Below the pieces are notes generated by a model that was not told the origin of the DNA, did not search any database, and saw nothing but the letters and a program-made list of their open reading frames with translations. A program made the position numbers and the translations under genes. This document shows positions 1-11,300 of a stretch of 64,000 bases of DNA, in pieces. The stretch is from Antitrichia curtipendula (Eukaryota > Streptophyta > Bryopsida > Hypnales > Leucodontaceae), in assembly GCA_951230915.1 (NCBI GenBank), contig OX579636.1, forward strand, positions 25,107,567-25,171,566, given 5' to 3'. The stretch's first letter is position 1, and the number at the start of each line of letters is the position of its first letter.

Positions 1-2040
1 GCAATTGTGACCAACAATTATATTACAGAAATAGCAAATGACAAGAAGTGTTGATTCCAATTTTTGCCGGTGGTTTCTGTGGAAAACATTAGATGTGTTT
101 TAGGGGCATTAGGGGGCCGCTTCAAGCTCGTTCCCAATGTTGTGAACCAACCACTACAGACTGGCTAGATTATATAATAATAATTTTTTTATTATTTTTT
201 AAATATATATTTTATTTTATTTTATTTAAAAAATATATTATCTTACGTAGAAGTCGCTTTGCCACGTTAGCCTACTATTGTAGCCAAGTTCCCATAGTCC
301 AAGAACTTGGGGGAACTCACAATCCTTAAGGCTAGCTGAAAAACATCTAATGGCATTACCACTTCAATAAAGTAATTACACCTAATTGAACCCAAATTGA
401 TAAATTGAGCATTGCTTCTATTATCAAGTTGCCTAATTTTTTTGTTGGATCTTGTTGGAAGTCAAGTGAATGTTTTAGAATCTCTTTATATGCATGTTTT
501 GAGCTCCATATGAATAAGCCAATAAACTATAAATTTTAAAATGCTTGCAATAGTTGTATCCAAAACTAACTCTAGACTCTCAAGAATAAAGGTAGTATAT
601 TCTAGGCAAGAATTTGTAGAAGGTGGTTTTTGAAAGGTGACAAATGTAATTGCATTGACCTTAGTTGAGTTGTTCATATATCTATTTGGTTGGTTTTTTT
701 GGAGCTTTGTGCGTTAGTTTATGAAAGTAATTTTGATTATTATTTAATTTTTGAAAGTCCTTACATCTCCAAACGTAGTTATATATTCGTCAAACCGTCA
801 AACTTGATTGTAACTTTTAAAGTGTCCATTTTTAGTACATGATTTAAAATTATAAATGAGTACTTAAAAAAATATTTTTTCATTTCATATCAAAACTTTG
901 GAAAAATTCAAAATTTAAATAAGATGTTGCACCAAGAAGTTATGTTAGAATCCAATTCACACAATATTGCATGTATAATCTTCCCAAAATTCACTAGATT
1001 CCCTCTAGTTCCATTGAGCTCAATCCCCACATAATTAAAGAATCTAGTACCTACTATTGACAATGCATGCTTCTACATCAAAAAATCCTCCCACTCAGAG
1101 TAAATCACACCACGAGGTACACATAAAACTTATGCAATCCCATGGTACATCTAAAACTATTATATTTGCGTCAATTTCTCTAAATTGGCGGTATTCCATG
1201 TGCCAAAAATTGTAACGTGAAAGGTCTAATTTCTTGCCACAAACTACAACAAGTATAGATTTTGGGCTTAGGCCACTCATCCTCAATCGCACCAAAGTAT
1301 GTGGAATATTGCAATCTAACAAAATTGACATTTTATACAATGAAGTGGCTATATACTACAATACAAAATCAATTGCAAAGTAGTATGGATATGAGCTTAC
1401 TTCAACAAAGGGGGTTGTGGAGCGGCCACTCTACTTTGAAACTTAACTCTAGTTATCTCTGGTCACTTGATTTGACAAGTATAGACACCTAATTTGTTAG
1501 CATTGTTATACAATGCTTGCAGTTCCCTCTATAATGGTGCAAAAATTCAAACAATCAGTGGCTGCCAATAGCCATTGCAAAATTTTATTTCATTCCAAAA
1601 AAATCATTAGATGGTCCTTATCCTGATTGATAAAGTTGTGCAAAACATTACTCAACTATGAATTTGAAAAAGTCAAAGAAAAGTAGTAGGAAAACTTGAA
1701 TGCACTACGTGCTAAAAAAGTTCACAACATTGTCACATAGTAAATGTAGCATCTTTGATCAAGAAGTATGGTCTTTAAATCCTACACACAACTAGAGCTT
1801 GACCAAGATTGGCTGCTCAATCTCCAAATTCAAGTTCTTCGCAAAATTCCATTCTTCCAAAATCTTCAAAGGGTTGTGTTGCAACCACGTACAAAGTACT
1901 AAGTGTCACCACATGCACTAATCTTCATTAAGTAAAGATTGCAAGTAGCAACAAGGTGCAAAATAATATGCCAAGTCCTCCAAATGATATACAAATATGC
2001 TCTTGTCACATAAATTGACTCTCTTAAATTACAATATAGG
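1..2040. other. AT-rich intergenic DNA, no gene seen
   Basis: Only short frames without recognisable protein character occur here. The base composition is AT-rich with many homopolymer runs, as in the other transposon-rich spacers of this window. I see no convincing RNA gene or complete mobile element. Confidence 0.6.
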
Positions 2041-2044
2041 AAAT

Positions 2045-2600
2045 TTTAAAGTGATTGCAACTCGGATTGCAAGAAAGACCAAATAATTTTGGTAAGGTTT
2101 TGCTAAATTGATTTTGTCTTCTGTTATAACTTTTGAATTTTAAATTCAATGCCAAAAATAAAAAATCTATTTCTAGATGTTTTGATTGTAATTGTATGCC
2201 TTATTTTTTTTAAATTAAAATTTTCTAATTTGTCACACTTGCGGGAGGGGGGGATAGGATGGGGAGTACCCACATCTAATATACTAGAGCTAAAATGGTG
2301 GTCTATTCCTATACTAGTAAGGGCATGTTCCATATGAAGGGCATCAAAAAATGCATTATTTTATGTCCTCCACCTTTGTACAAATAGGTCCCAAAAGGGG
2401 CTCCATGGCACGCACACTTCTAAACATAGAAGATGGTTTCAAGTTCATTTTTTTTGTAAAGTCTCATTACCATCAAGTCCTTACAAATGACCAATTTTTA
2501 GTTTTTAAAAAAATTCCTACAATTCTAAATGTTCCAAAAAAGGCATATTTCAACATTTTGATTTTTAATAAATCAATAGTAGAAATATACACATACACTC
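2045..2600 (+). repeat. Fold-back family A, single left arm
   Basis: This stretch matches the left arm of the complete fold-back element at 54855-55937. Shared landmarks in the same order are a stretch around the words TCTATTTCTAGATG, a GGTGGTCTATTCCTA block, a TTATTTTATGTCCTCCAC block and a segment encoding the false frame near 2400-2480. The outer end lies near a GATTGCAA motif and the inner end near 2590. A second single arm, in the opposite orientation, is at 52745-53275. The arm has diverged from the full copy, so it is probably an older insertion or the remnant of an element that lost one arm. Confidence 0.7.
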
Positions 2601-2663
2601 AAGCACTCTACTTCGCAAATGAATTGGACCACACTTCTTTCCGAATCCAACCAACGGTGCTAG

Positions 2664-2874
2664 TATGTGAGCTTAAGAATGTGAGCTTGTGAGTATTAAG
2701 CCTACAATATAGGTACCTATAATATAGATACCACATATAATAGAAGGTGTATGTATCATAATATGGGTATTTGTAACATATATATCCTATAATCATAGAC
2801 GATTTTTATAGTATATACACCTATATAGGTGTGTAATATTCTAGGCTCATGGGCTCACACTCCTATGCTCACAT
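2664..2874. repeat. Small inverted-repeat element with ATGTGAGC ends
   Basis: The ends read ATGTGAGCTTAAG on the left and TATGCTCACAT on the right, making an inverted repeat of about 8-9 bp. The AT-rich interior carries several TATAGGTACCTATA-like words. A related interior and GCTCA-type ends occur near 12777-12930, which supports a small repeat family rather than chance. The target duplication could not be resolved. Confidence 0.45.
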
Positions 2875-2995
2875 AATAGCAACCCTCCAAATTCAACCAC
2901 TACAAAAAGAATCCAACAAACTTTAAGTCATCCCGTAGCTCAAATTCATTGAAAATTCCTCGAAAGTGATAGAGAAGAAAAAAAAAGCACTAAAC

Positions 2996-3123
2996 CTGCA
3001 GTCACAAACCAACGGTTGTACTGCATCCTCTTGTGTGCACTACCCTTGGGCTTCTTCTTCTTCTTGTCCTGCTTCGCAACCTTGACCACGCACCTTTCTG
3101 GCACGGGCCAACGATCCGTGAAC
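2996..3123 (-). pseudogene. Broken exon of ribosomal protein eS30
   Basis: On the minus strand the fragment encodes VHGSLARARKVRGQ and then, after a change of frame, KVAKQDKKKKKPKGSAHKRM and QYNRWFVTA. These are the conserved segments of eS30 (the ubiquitin-fused FAU family in animals). About 8 bases are missing between the two segments relative to a normal eS30 reading, which breaks the frame. The fragment begins directly after an AAG at the position of a splice acceptor. It stops at GCAG followed by GT, so it looks like a genomic exon rather than a spliced retrocopy. The start codon and C-terminal exon were not found. It lies 120 bp from the start of the divergent Sm-like gene. Confidence 0.75.
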
Positions 3124-3245
3124 CTTATCCGGACTTTAGGAATCATAATGAGGTATGATACATCCCGGACTCTGCAGATTGTGCGAATGTTCAATAGAAG
3201 TGTGAGTGATGGAAGATCTGGCGTTGCAACTTGCAAGGACTGAGT

Positions 3246-3683
3246 ATGAGTCCGGAGGATATCAGGGATCCGAATGAGGAGCTGGAGGATCAGAGGTCGT
3301 TAGTAGGGGAAAAGAGTTTGCTGCAGCACCACAACGATGCTGCGAAGTCAATTGTGAAGGAGGCGCGGCGTTTGTTGCACAGGAGTGTGAAGGTGGGAGT
3401 GGTGGACGGCCGTTACTTCTCGGGAGTTTTTCATTGTTTGGACAAGCAGGGGAGCATAATCATTTATGACACGGTTGAATTCCGAAACACGCCGGGTTCT
3501 GACGGAGGGGAGCCTGCGGAGCAACGGGATCTGGGCATGGTTCTCATTCCGGCGCGGTGTCGTACTTCTTGTCATGTAGAATGTTTGTTTAGACGAGAAG
3601 CTGGATCTTTTAAGTGTAGGCTCTTGCAGTCGACGACGGAATGGAGTATCATGATTGAATTGTCTTGTTTAATCTCGTACTGA
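3246..3683 (+). CDS. Sm-like protein, NAA38/LSMD1-type auxiliary subunit of N-terminal acetyltransferase C
   Basis: The predicted 145-residue protein starts at an ATG inside a slightly longer frame. Residues 1-38 are acidic and probably flexible. Residues about 40-112 look like an LSM fold: a helix (IVKEARRLLHRSV), a strand with VDGRYFSGVFHCLDKQG corresponding to the Sm1 motif, and a second motif around LGMVLIPARCRTSCHVE. The order and the phrase LIPARCRTSCHVE are typical of the NAA38 (LSMD1) family, which assists co-translational N-terminal acetylation by the NatC complex. The last 33 residues do not resemble LSM proteins. They may be an unspliced intron, since a GTAGAA donor-like site follows SCH. 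Family assignment is fairly sure; the exact C-terminus is not. Confidence 0.72.
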   Translation: MSPEDIRDPNEELEDQRSLVGEKSLLQHHNDAAKSIVKEARRLLHRSVKVGVVDGRYFSGVFHCLDKQGSIIIYDTVEFRNTPGSDGGEPAEQRDLGMVLIPARCRTSCHVECLFRREAGSFKCRLLQSTTEWSIMIELSCLISY

Positions 3684-5424
3684 GTCACCAGATCGAAAGC
3701 TGCAGTAAATTAAGTGCGGAGTTTTTTTCCCATTGCTCTGGATTCACTGCCAAACTGGGGTTACTGAAATCTTGTGCACTTTCTTATCGAGCTAGCTGGG
3801 AGTTCAGAGAGGATCAAATTTTAGAGCTCAGATGGAGCTGATTTGTGTTTCCTACAGTGACCGCGAGGAGTTGGAACGTGGAGCTTGAGATCTATCACTG
3901 GATTTATCTATCATACCTCATTATATCAATGACTCTCTCCAGAGCTTCATTCTTTTTACAATATGGTCTTACTGTAAGTTCTTGGTATTCTTGGTATATC
4001 CCTTTCTTCAGTACTGAAAAATCCATCTGTAGGACCTGAAACCGGGAGCTGGTGGATAGGATAGAGTAGGATGAAGCTGATGACTCACAGCTTTCAAGTA
4101 TGTAACAATGTGACAACAGTCTGAGCCTTTTGGATGGCACTGACTAGCAATGTCGTTGTACCTCCAACCCTAATTCCGGGATTCCAATGGCGCGTGCGCG
4201 TGACAGAAAATGTGAAAAATAAGCACTTTCAGAATCCAGAACCCCAGGTTTGGTACTCCTAACACAGGTCGAATACTACGAAGCACAAAGTGTGTTAGAA
4301 AGGTCACAAAGTAGTAGGATTTTTTGGTTCTGGCTTCAAGCCTCTTCCCGGTAGCAAGGCGAAATTCCTTTCAGTTTCTTTGCACTGAGACATTGTTTGC
4401 CTTTCAGTGCAATCTTAATGGCCTTCTTGCATGTGCTGATTGAAGGTCAGTAGGAGTGCTGGATACGCCGAGTGATCGCTACACATAACAAGAATCATTT
4501 TTAATGATGTTGCAGAGATCAAGTCTTTGACTTGGAGACCACATTCATTACATTCTTCGGGATTGAACATGGCATTTGAAAGAGATGTCATGGAAGTCGA
4601 AGAGATTGCTGATGGAAGAATGAAATTCTTGCGGCAATTTAGAAGTTGGGTTCTTCTGCAACAGAAAAAAAGAAAGCTTGCCTCATCGGAGTTCTTAATA
4701 CAATAGCCTGTCAGTCGCCAACTTGGAAATTAGTACAGCAACTCTTATGTCGGAGGTAATACAAGTCTTGCATTTGAATGTGGCAGTTTATTCTTGTTCT
4801 GGACGGACCTGATCTGCTTTGTTCTTGAATACCGAGAATGACTTAGACATGGTGACACCTTATAGGAAAGCTTGTATTGTAGAATGTTAATGATTATTGG
4901 TCGGTTGGCCTTTTTCAATTGGTTTAAACTTGTTGTAAAAACAAAGCTTTAACCCTTCTGAGAAGCCCAATTGGGTTTGCAACATGGTATTTTTTTGAAC
5001 TTTGACATAGCAGGAACATGCATGATATAGAAGGAGCATGCATTGAGGTAGAGAATAGTGATCAAAATTTGCTCACATTGAGTTCGATCCAATGACAGAT
5101 GAGAGTCCCAACTTGGATCGTTATTGTACCTTGTGCATGTTTGAGAAGTTAGAAAATGGTTGTGGTGCCATATTTGAGCATGATAAGGTTTAGATGTTAA
5201 AATGACACCCAAATGAAAGATGTTAATTGTTGAATTGTAAATCTAATTGTCTATGTTTTCCTACCATTTAATTTTTGCCACCACTAAATTTTTTCATTAG
5301 ACTTGAATGATGTACTAATCTTAATAGTCCTAAAGGTGGAGTGTCTATATAGTGTCATGCTAAGTGTTGATCCAAATTTTTAAAGGGGTTGTATACCTTT
5401 GACAAAAGTTTAGTCAGCTTTTTT
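3684..5424. other. Spacer downstream of the Sm-like gene
   Basis: The first kilobase is GC-balanced and may contain 3' untranslated sequence or undetected exons of the Sm-like gene. After about 4900 the composition turns AT-rich. Short frames here have no recognisable domain. Confidence 0.4.
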
Positions 5425-5428
5425 TTAA

Positions 5429-5651
5429 CCCTTGAACAACCTAAAAGCCCTTTCTAGCCGTAGAGTATATTATGAATTTAGTGGTATTTGATCATAAAAA
5501 CATTGGTCAAATACTTTTCAGTTCAAAGTAAATTAATGATCATGATAGTCCGTAAATAACAATGTATCACAATTCACATATTAAACCACAATTGAAGAGT
5601 TATAAGGCTATATAGCGGTCATATAGTGGGACCCCAAGGCCCTTTCAAGGG
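5429..5651. mobile_element. Short TTAA-flanked non-autonomous element
   Basis: The segment is bordered by TTAA on both sides (5425-5428 and 5652-5655). Its ends are inverted: CCCTTGAA on the left and TTCAAGGG on the right. It has no coding capacity. The flanking TTAA and C-rich tips resemble the larger CCCCTAAAGG family of this window, but the interiors were not seen to match. Confidence 0.55.
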
Positions 5652-5659
5652 TTAAGAGA

Positions 5660-6960
5660 CAAATTGAAGTTGCATCTAGAGTGGCTCTCAAAATGTTTCA
5701 TACACTTACAAAAATTGTCATAGCTAATTGAGGAATTAGAGATTATAAAACAAAAAACTAGATATCTAGAAGTGTAAGTAAGACACTTGTATAGAATAAT
5801 TTTTCAAAATTTAAAAAAAAAATAGAATAGATTTGAAAGTCTTTAAAGGGCTATTGAAAGTTTTTCCACTTGATTAAATTATTAAAAAAAAAAAAAAATT
5901 GAAATTTTTTGAAAAATCTTTTTATACAAATGTCTTATTTTTACCTCAACATTTCTAAAATTTGTTTAAAAAATAATAATTTTTCAATTAGTTATGGCAA
6001 TTTTTGAAGTATATAAATATTTGTAACATCCATTATAATTCACTTTGATGCATCCTTTTTTGAAATCTTATAGAATTAGTTATGAATATTTGAAGTTGAA
6101 CTGGATAGGCCTCTGAAAGCATCCCCATTTAGAAATGCTTATTGTTGGTATATTAAAAAACTCTTATGAGGTGAATCTATCTATAACCATTTTTTAAATT
6201 GATGTACATAGATAGAGATAAAATAACAATCAGAGGTAATTTTTTAATTGTAAACAAGTAAATATCATAAATAATAATAAATAATAACAATTTTTTGGAG
6301 ATGTTTTTAATTTTTGTGAATTTTCAAAGTTGGAACTGAAAGAAACCTTCAAATGTCATATATCTTTGAATTATTGTCTTCAAGAAGATTCCATTACTCA
6401 CAAACATGTTTCACCATGTATAAAATTGAAGACATTTTTACAAAAAAATTTAAAACCATGAACTTTAGTACATCGGAATATGATAAAATAGAAGAGGGCA
6501 AGGGCAAATAATTTCAATTACTTTTAACTTATTCCTTCTATCTTTTATCCCCTATACTGAAGGACTTTGTTAAACTTCACATTAGAACTTTGTAATTTGA
6601 AGCAAATTTTTTTGGAGAAAAAAATTACTTGGCTTATCAAAAGATGCAGAAAACAAGGCCATATATTCTTTTCCCTTTTTAGTAAATGATCCCCCTAAAT
6701 TGCTACCAAATCTTGAGATGGTGCAATTCTTTATTGAATAAATGCACATACTTCTGAATAAAAAAATAAGTTTTCATCCAAGACTGTGAACATAGATAGC
6801 TTTGTCACTCTAATGAAGTTGATATCACACATAATATATATGTGTATGTCATACATACATATGTAAATAAAACATAAATATATTTTATTGCAATGCAATG
6901 GCATTGAAAACATTTTGTCATTGTATAGAGTTTCAAAGAGAAGTTTTTTGGGTGTAATTA
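5660..6960. other. AT-rich spacer
   Basis: Very AT-rich sequence with poly-A and poly-T runs. No gene, RNA or complete element could be recognised. Confidence 0.5.
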
Positions 6961-6967
6961 GGTTTAA

Positions 6968-7884
6968 ATCCCTAAAGGACCAAACTACATTTTTTGGCAA
7001 CATAGCTATTTTGGGCAAGTACTTAGGAATGGAATTTTTATTATTTTTGTTTGAAATTTTCACACAATATTTTTTTGGGGAGTAGCTTTAAGGCCCACAA
7101 TTTTTTGACTGCGTGGTTCAAAAGTTATTGTATGATATATAGTTTTCATTGCTTGGTGGGCAACCCGGGCAGCTAAAAAAATTTCTTTAAAAAGCACTTT
7201 TAAAAAAAATAAAAATTTGAAATTTTTTTTTTAGATTTTTATATACTTGGAAACTTTGAATCATTTCATTTTGATAAATCAGATGAAAGTTATGGGAGTT
7301 TTAGATTGTGGGTAGTTTGTGGAAAGTTATAGAATGTCCACTCTAAATAAACTTTGAAGTCCTTTATTTAATTCAATTTTTAATATTTTTGAAAAATAAT
7401 TTAAAAGATTGGGTGTATATTGTTTAAGTCAACATTACAACCATTAAGATTGACATTTTCAATTCCATAAATAAATTGTTAACAATTTAGTACTTTGAAT
7501 CATTCTCTACTTCTTTCTACTTACTTTTTCTTTTCCTACATGTTGTACAATTCCAAATTATTTGAAAATTTTCAAGCATGTAGACAACTTGACTTGAAAA
7601 ATGAACCCAAAGAGTTAGAACTATTTTGGACATTTTTTCATACGAAGAAAGCCTTCTGAAGTGCAACTGCCTGGATTTTTGCAAGGGTAAAAAAAGGACT
7701 TTTGTACTTTCAATCACTAATATCTTGCAATCTACAAGGCGAAAATTTCTGAATTTTTTCCACATCTCTTCAAACTAATGTAATAAAATATCCTACGGGT
7801 GATTTTTCTAAAATTTGGTAGTTGTCCTAGAAATGATAATTTTGGAGCATTTTTGATGAAAACATAGTCAAAAACCTTTAGGGG
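6968..7884 (+). mobile_element. TTAA-type element B, copy 1
   Basis: The left end reads TCCCTAAAGGACCAAAC after a TTAA at 6964-6967. The right end reads AAAACCTTTAGGGGG, followed by a degenerated TTAA. The length is about 920 bp. The interior agrees block for block with the copy at 50728-51661. Shared blocks are a TGGCAACATAGC block near the left end, a GGGCAACCCGGGCAGC block, an AACTTTGAAGTCCTTTATT block, a CTTTCTACTTACT block and GATGAAAACATAGTC near the right end. There is no transposase, so it is a non-autonomous element. Confidence 0.8.
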
Positions 7885-7889
7885 GTAAA

Positions 7890-9800
7890 TACTGTAGTAA
7901 GAACAAATGGATAAAATTTGAATAGATGAGAACATGACAAAAATCATGATGGATGATATTCTGACACATATTACATTTAAATGATTTAATCCTTAAGTCA
8001 TAGTAGGGTTGCACAAATTTGGATTTAAGAATCATATAGCTTATTCAAATGACCAATCAATGATGAGCTTTCATCCTCCCTCAAGACCATATGGGTCAAC
8101 CTCAAAGTCACTATTCATATATTTTTATCAAATTTTTCAATGCAAAACCTGCAAATTCAAATTGTGATTCAAAATCCAAGACTTAGATTGCTAGATGCAT
8201 CTTGTGAAGACAAAGATAATGATACCAAGGAAATTCACATATAGTTGAGTATTGGAGGAGTTTTCCTAAAGATTTTCTAAAAAGCCCACCCCTCAAGTTG
8301 GATCTACCATTTAACCTCTAAGCGCTGTAAGGGGCCAAAAGTGTCCTCGTATAGTCTAGAAGTCCAATTTGAAGTGTTATAACTTTTGTTTCCGATGTTT
8401 TAGTTCAATAAAAACTTATTGGAAAATTTGTGCTCTTTCTTCTAGTTTGTGTGATAAAATTTCCAAATCAATACAAGATATATTTATTTGGAAAGGGGGG
8501 GGGCATTTGAAGTTCATGGTTGCAACTCTAAGGGCTTGTATCTACTTCATCCAATGTTAAATAATATTGTTGGATTATGTTTTCTAGTTATTGTAGTAAA
8601 ATTTTCATGTCAATCCAAGTTGTTTTGAATGTTTGGGAGTAATTTGAAGTTCAAAATCTGGACATTTTTGGATTAAGGTGAACTTTGGCGGCTTGTTTCT
8701 TCTTTGTGTAGTGTCCGTTTTCAATTTAAAAAATTGCAAAAGTTGTGCATACTAGTTTAGTTTGCATGGTTGAAATTTCATATCAGTCCAAGAAGTTATG
8801 AGTGATTGAGAATCATTTTAGCGAGCATTTTAGTAGAAGGAGGTTCAACCTTAAATGTGTTTTTTGCAACTTTTCTTACTATTTTCTGACATTTCAAAGC
8901 CCCGTTGTAGACACAATGATTCAATTGAATGATATTTTCTTTTGCCAAATGAACAAGTTTGCATATTGGTTTTGAAGCACTTCACAATTTACAATTTTTT
9001 CATTTGAGTAGGTTTAGAAATAAAATTTGACCTCCGAATGTGAAAAAATTTGTTAGGAAAAAATTTCAACATCCTTTTTCTACACCAAAACATTACAATC
9101 TTGCAATCTATGTGGCCAAATGCCTCCAAATTTGATTCATGTCCTCTACAACTTGTACACTACAAGATTGTACGGTTGAGATTTCTATAATCTAAGTGAC
9201 ATTTTAGACCCATAACACTTCAAAAACAATGCTGTTTTTGAACCCCCAAAAGGCCATAGGCGTTTAGGGATCATATAATAGACAATAAGAGTACCTTGCT
9301 TACAAGCCTTAGAGTCGCACCAAAGAAACATGTTTTCTCACATTTAAGCACAGGGTGCATGCCGAGTGCAGCGTGCTCCACCTGACTGCCCCTTCAAGGA
9401 AATCATGTTGACATCCCTTCTCTTGAGCCAAAATTGGAGGAAGCAACAGCAGTCATTGGAATTTGGAAATTCAGGGAGGGCACCTTCAGTGTGATCCTTG
9501 TCATCATTGCGTAGCCATTCAACAAGCTCCAAGCAAGTGCAAGCCACGGCACCAAAGAATTGGGAAAAGGGATTAAAAAAATCATGAATCTTTTTTCGTG
9601 TCTATGCCTTCAAAATCCAAGGATCCAATTGGAATCTTGTTTACATTCCCGGGAATCTAAGGATCCAATTGGAATCTCGTTTATATTCCTGGGAAGGAGA
9701 TGAATGCCTACATCTTGTGCCAAATTTTCAGAAACATCCGTTTGTTTTTTCAACATCATCATCATTATTGACTATTGTACTTGAATTCCAATTGTCCCTT
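7890..9800. other. Spacer with decayed repeats
   Basis: No gene is supported. The ends around 8313 (CCTCTAAGCGC) and 9262 (GCGTTTAGGG) are loosely inverted and may mark an old relative of the TTAA-type elements. A short GC-richer patch at 9340-9560 has only meaningless overlapping frames. Confidence 0.4.
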
Positions 9801-9829
9801 GAATGGGCATTTGGTTCTTTAGGGGTTAA

Positions 9830-10372
9830 AAATTTATTAAGTGGAAGGTGGTGTTTGATGGGGAAAAACAACATCTAAATCTCTAATAACTTTGTACAAC
9901 AATTGAGAATTACAAATTTTAATTTGAGACAATGCTCTACTGAGCAATAGATATTATTTGTTTTTGTTTTTAATCAGACATTTTGGAAATTGAGTTCAAA
10001 AAATGACTTCATACACTTTTTCTACCTTTATTACCGCAAAATAAATAGTATGTATAACTTTAATTTCTTTATTTGGAATTGAATGGTCAAAATCTTTTTG
10101 TGTAGCTATCAACCTAATAAATAAATAAAAATAAAAAAAATATTTTCTTAGAATATATCTTTAACTATCCACTTTGACATTGAATTTTTTTTTAAACTTA
10201 TAGCTTTTGCAATATTTATTTGAATGACTTGAAACAAAGCTTCATATGTAGATTAGTATGATTAGCATCCATCCCCCAAAAAATTCATGCAAAAATCCCA
10301 AAATACAAAGTTAACAAAGCTTGCCCTAAATTCTCAATAACCTCAAAGTGGGCTATTTTGGCCCTTTAGAAG
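9830..10372 (-). mobile_element. TTAA-type element C, reverse partial copy
   Basis: The right border reads GGCCCTTTAGAAG, then TTAA at 10373-10376. Moving leftward, the sequence is the reverse complement of the first half of the element at 15776-16667. Shared landmarks include a CCATC-rich block near the end, a block around ATTTCGATAAATATTGCAAAAG in the other copy, and a TTACCGC/GCGGTAA block. Another TTAA-type end, CTTTAGGGG plus TTAA, sits at 9815-9829 and may belong to a second element. Confidence 0.6.
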
Positions 10373-10376
10373 TTAA

Positions 10377-11100
10377 AATATCCTCCCTATTAATGTGAAC
10401 GCAATCTTTTGGATAATTAGATAACTGGGACATAAAGTCGGTATTATTTTTCGAGCAAAAATTTGCTCAAAAGTGATACAATATTAATTTTGACAGGAAC
10501 GTTCAACAAGAGGTCTCTTATCTCTCCTTAGATGAAACAGATGAATTGCTACAAAATCCCAAGGAAGGTATATTCTATTGCTCCCACTTCTTGGATGAAA
10601 GCCCCCACTTTTAGAATAAATAAATTTTCCATTTTCATCCATATTTTTTATATTTCATCCATGAACATGCATGGAAATATCGCCATCAATCTAATCTAAT
10701 GAAGATCATGTCTGGGTAGTACCTGCCCTGATACCCAAAATATATATATGAATAAAAAACAAACTGGGTGAATCTTTGGCACACAATGGATATTATGTAC
10801 ACATCCAACAGGATGTCGTCATACCTAAACCAGGTCTCCACGCCGTTGTCCAACAAAAGAAACCCACAAAGTGTGCACACTCTGCCCTGATGAGCACATC
10901 CCTCGTTATTAAATTATTATAGCTAACCTGACTGCCATTAAGTTGGAGCTCCACGGGAGTCATCATGTTGTGCAGCGGTTTCCAAGTTATTATGAGCTTG
11001 TTTTATTTGTTTATTAGCATCTAGTTTATGGAATCTAGTGCAATGTGCTACCTTCAAGACAAACAAGTACCCACTTTGGCTACCTTGAGAGTGAGTGATG
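10377..11100. other. AT-rich spacer
   Basis: Sequence without recognisable gene or element. A patch at 10690-10990 is less AT-rich but has no credible reading frame. Confidence 0.4.
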
Positions 11101-11186
11101 TTAAAAAATAAAAAATAGAAAAAAAAAAAAAAATAGAAAAAAAAAAATAAAAATAAAAAAATAAAAAAAAAATAAAAAAAAAAATA

Positions 11187-11254
<68 letters not shown>

Positions 11255-11300
11255 ATATATATATTTATATATATATATTTATATATATATTTGTAAGTTG
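11101..11300. repeat. Poly-A/T tract running into a (TA)n microsatellite
   Basis: An A-rich stretch with units such as AAAAATA gives way at about 11196 to alternating TA for about 55 bases. A degenerate ATATATTT pattern continues to about 11293. It makes a false all-aromatic frame on the minus strand. Confidence 0.95.

Noticed and set aside
2351..2692. 113-codon frame on the plus strand
   Set aside because: It lies in a fold-back repeat arm whose other copies do not keep the frame open.
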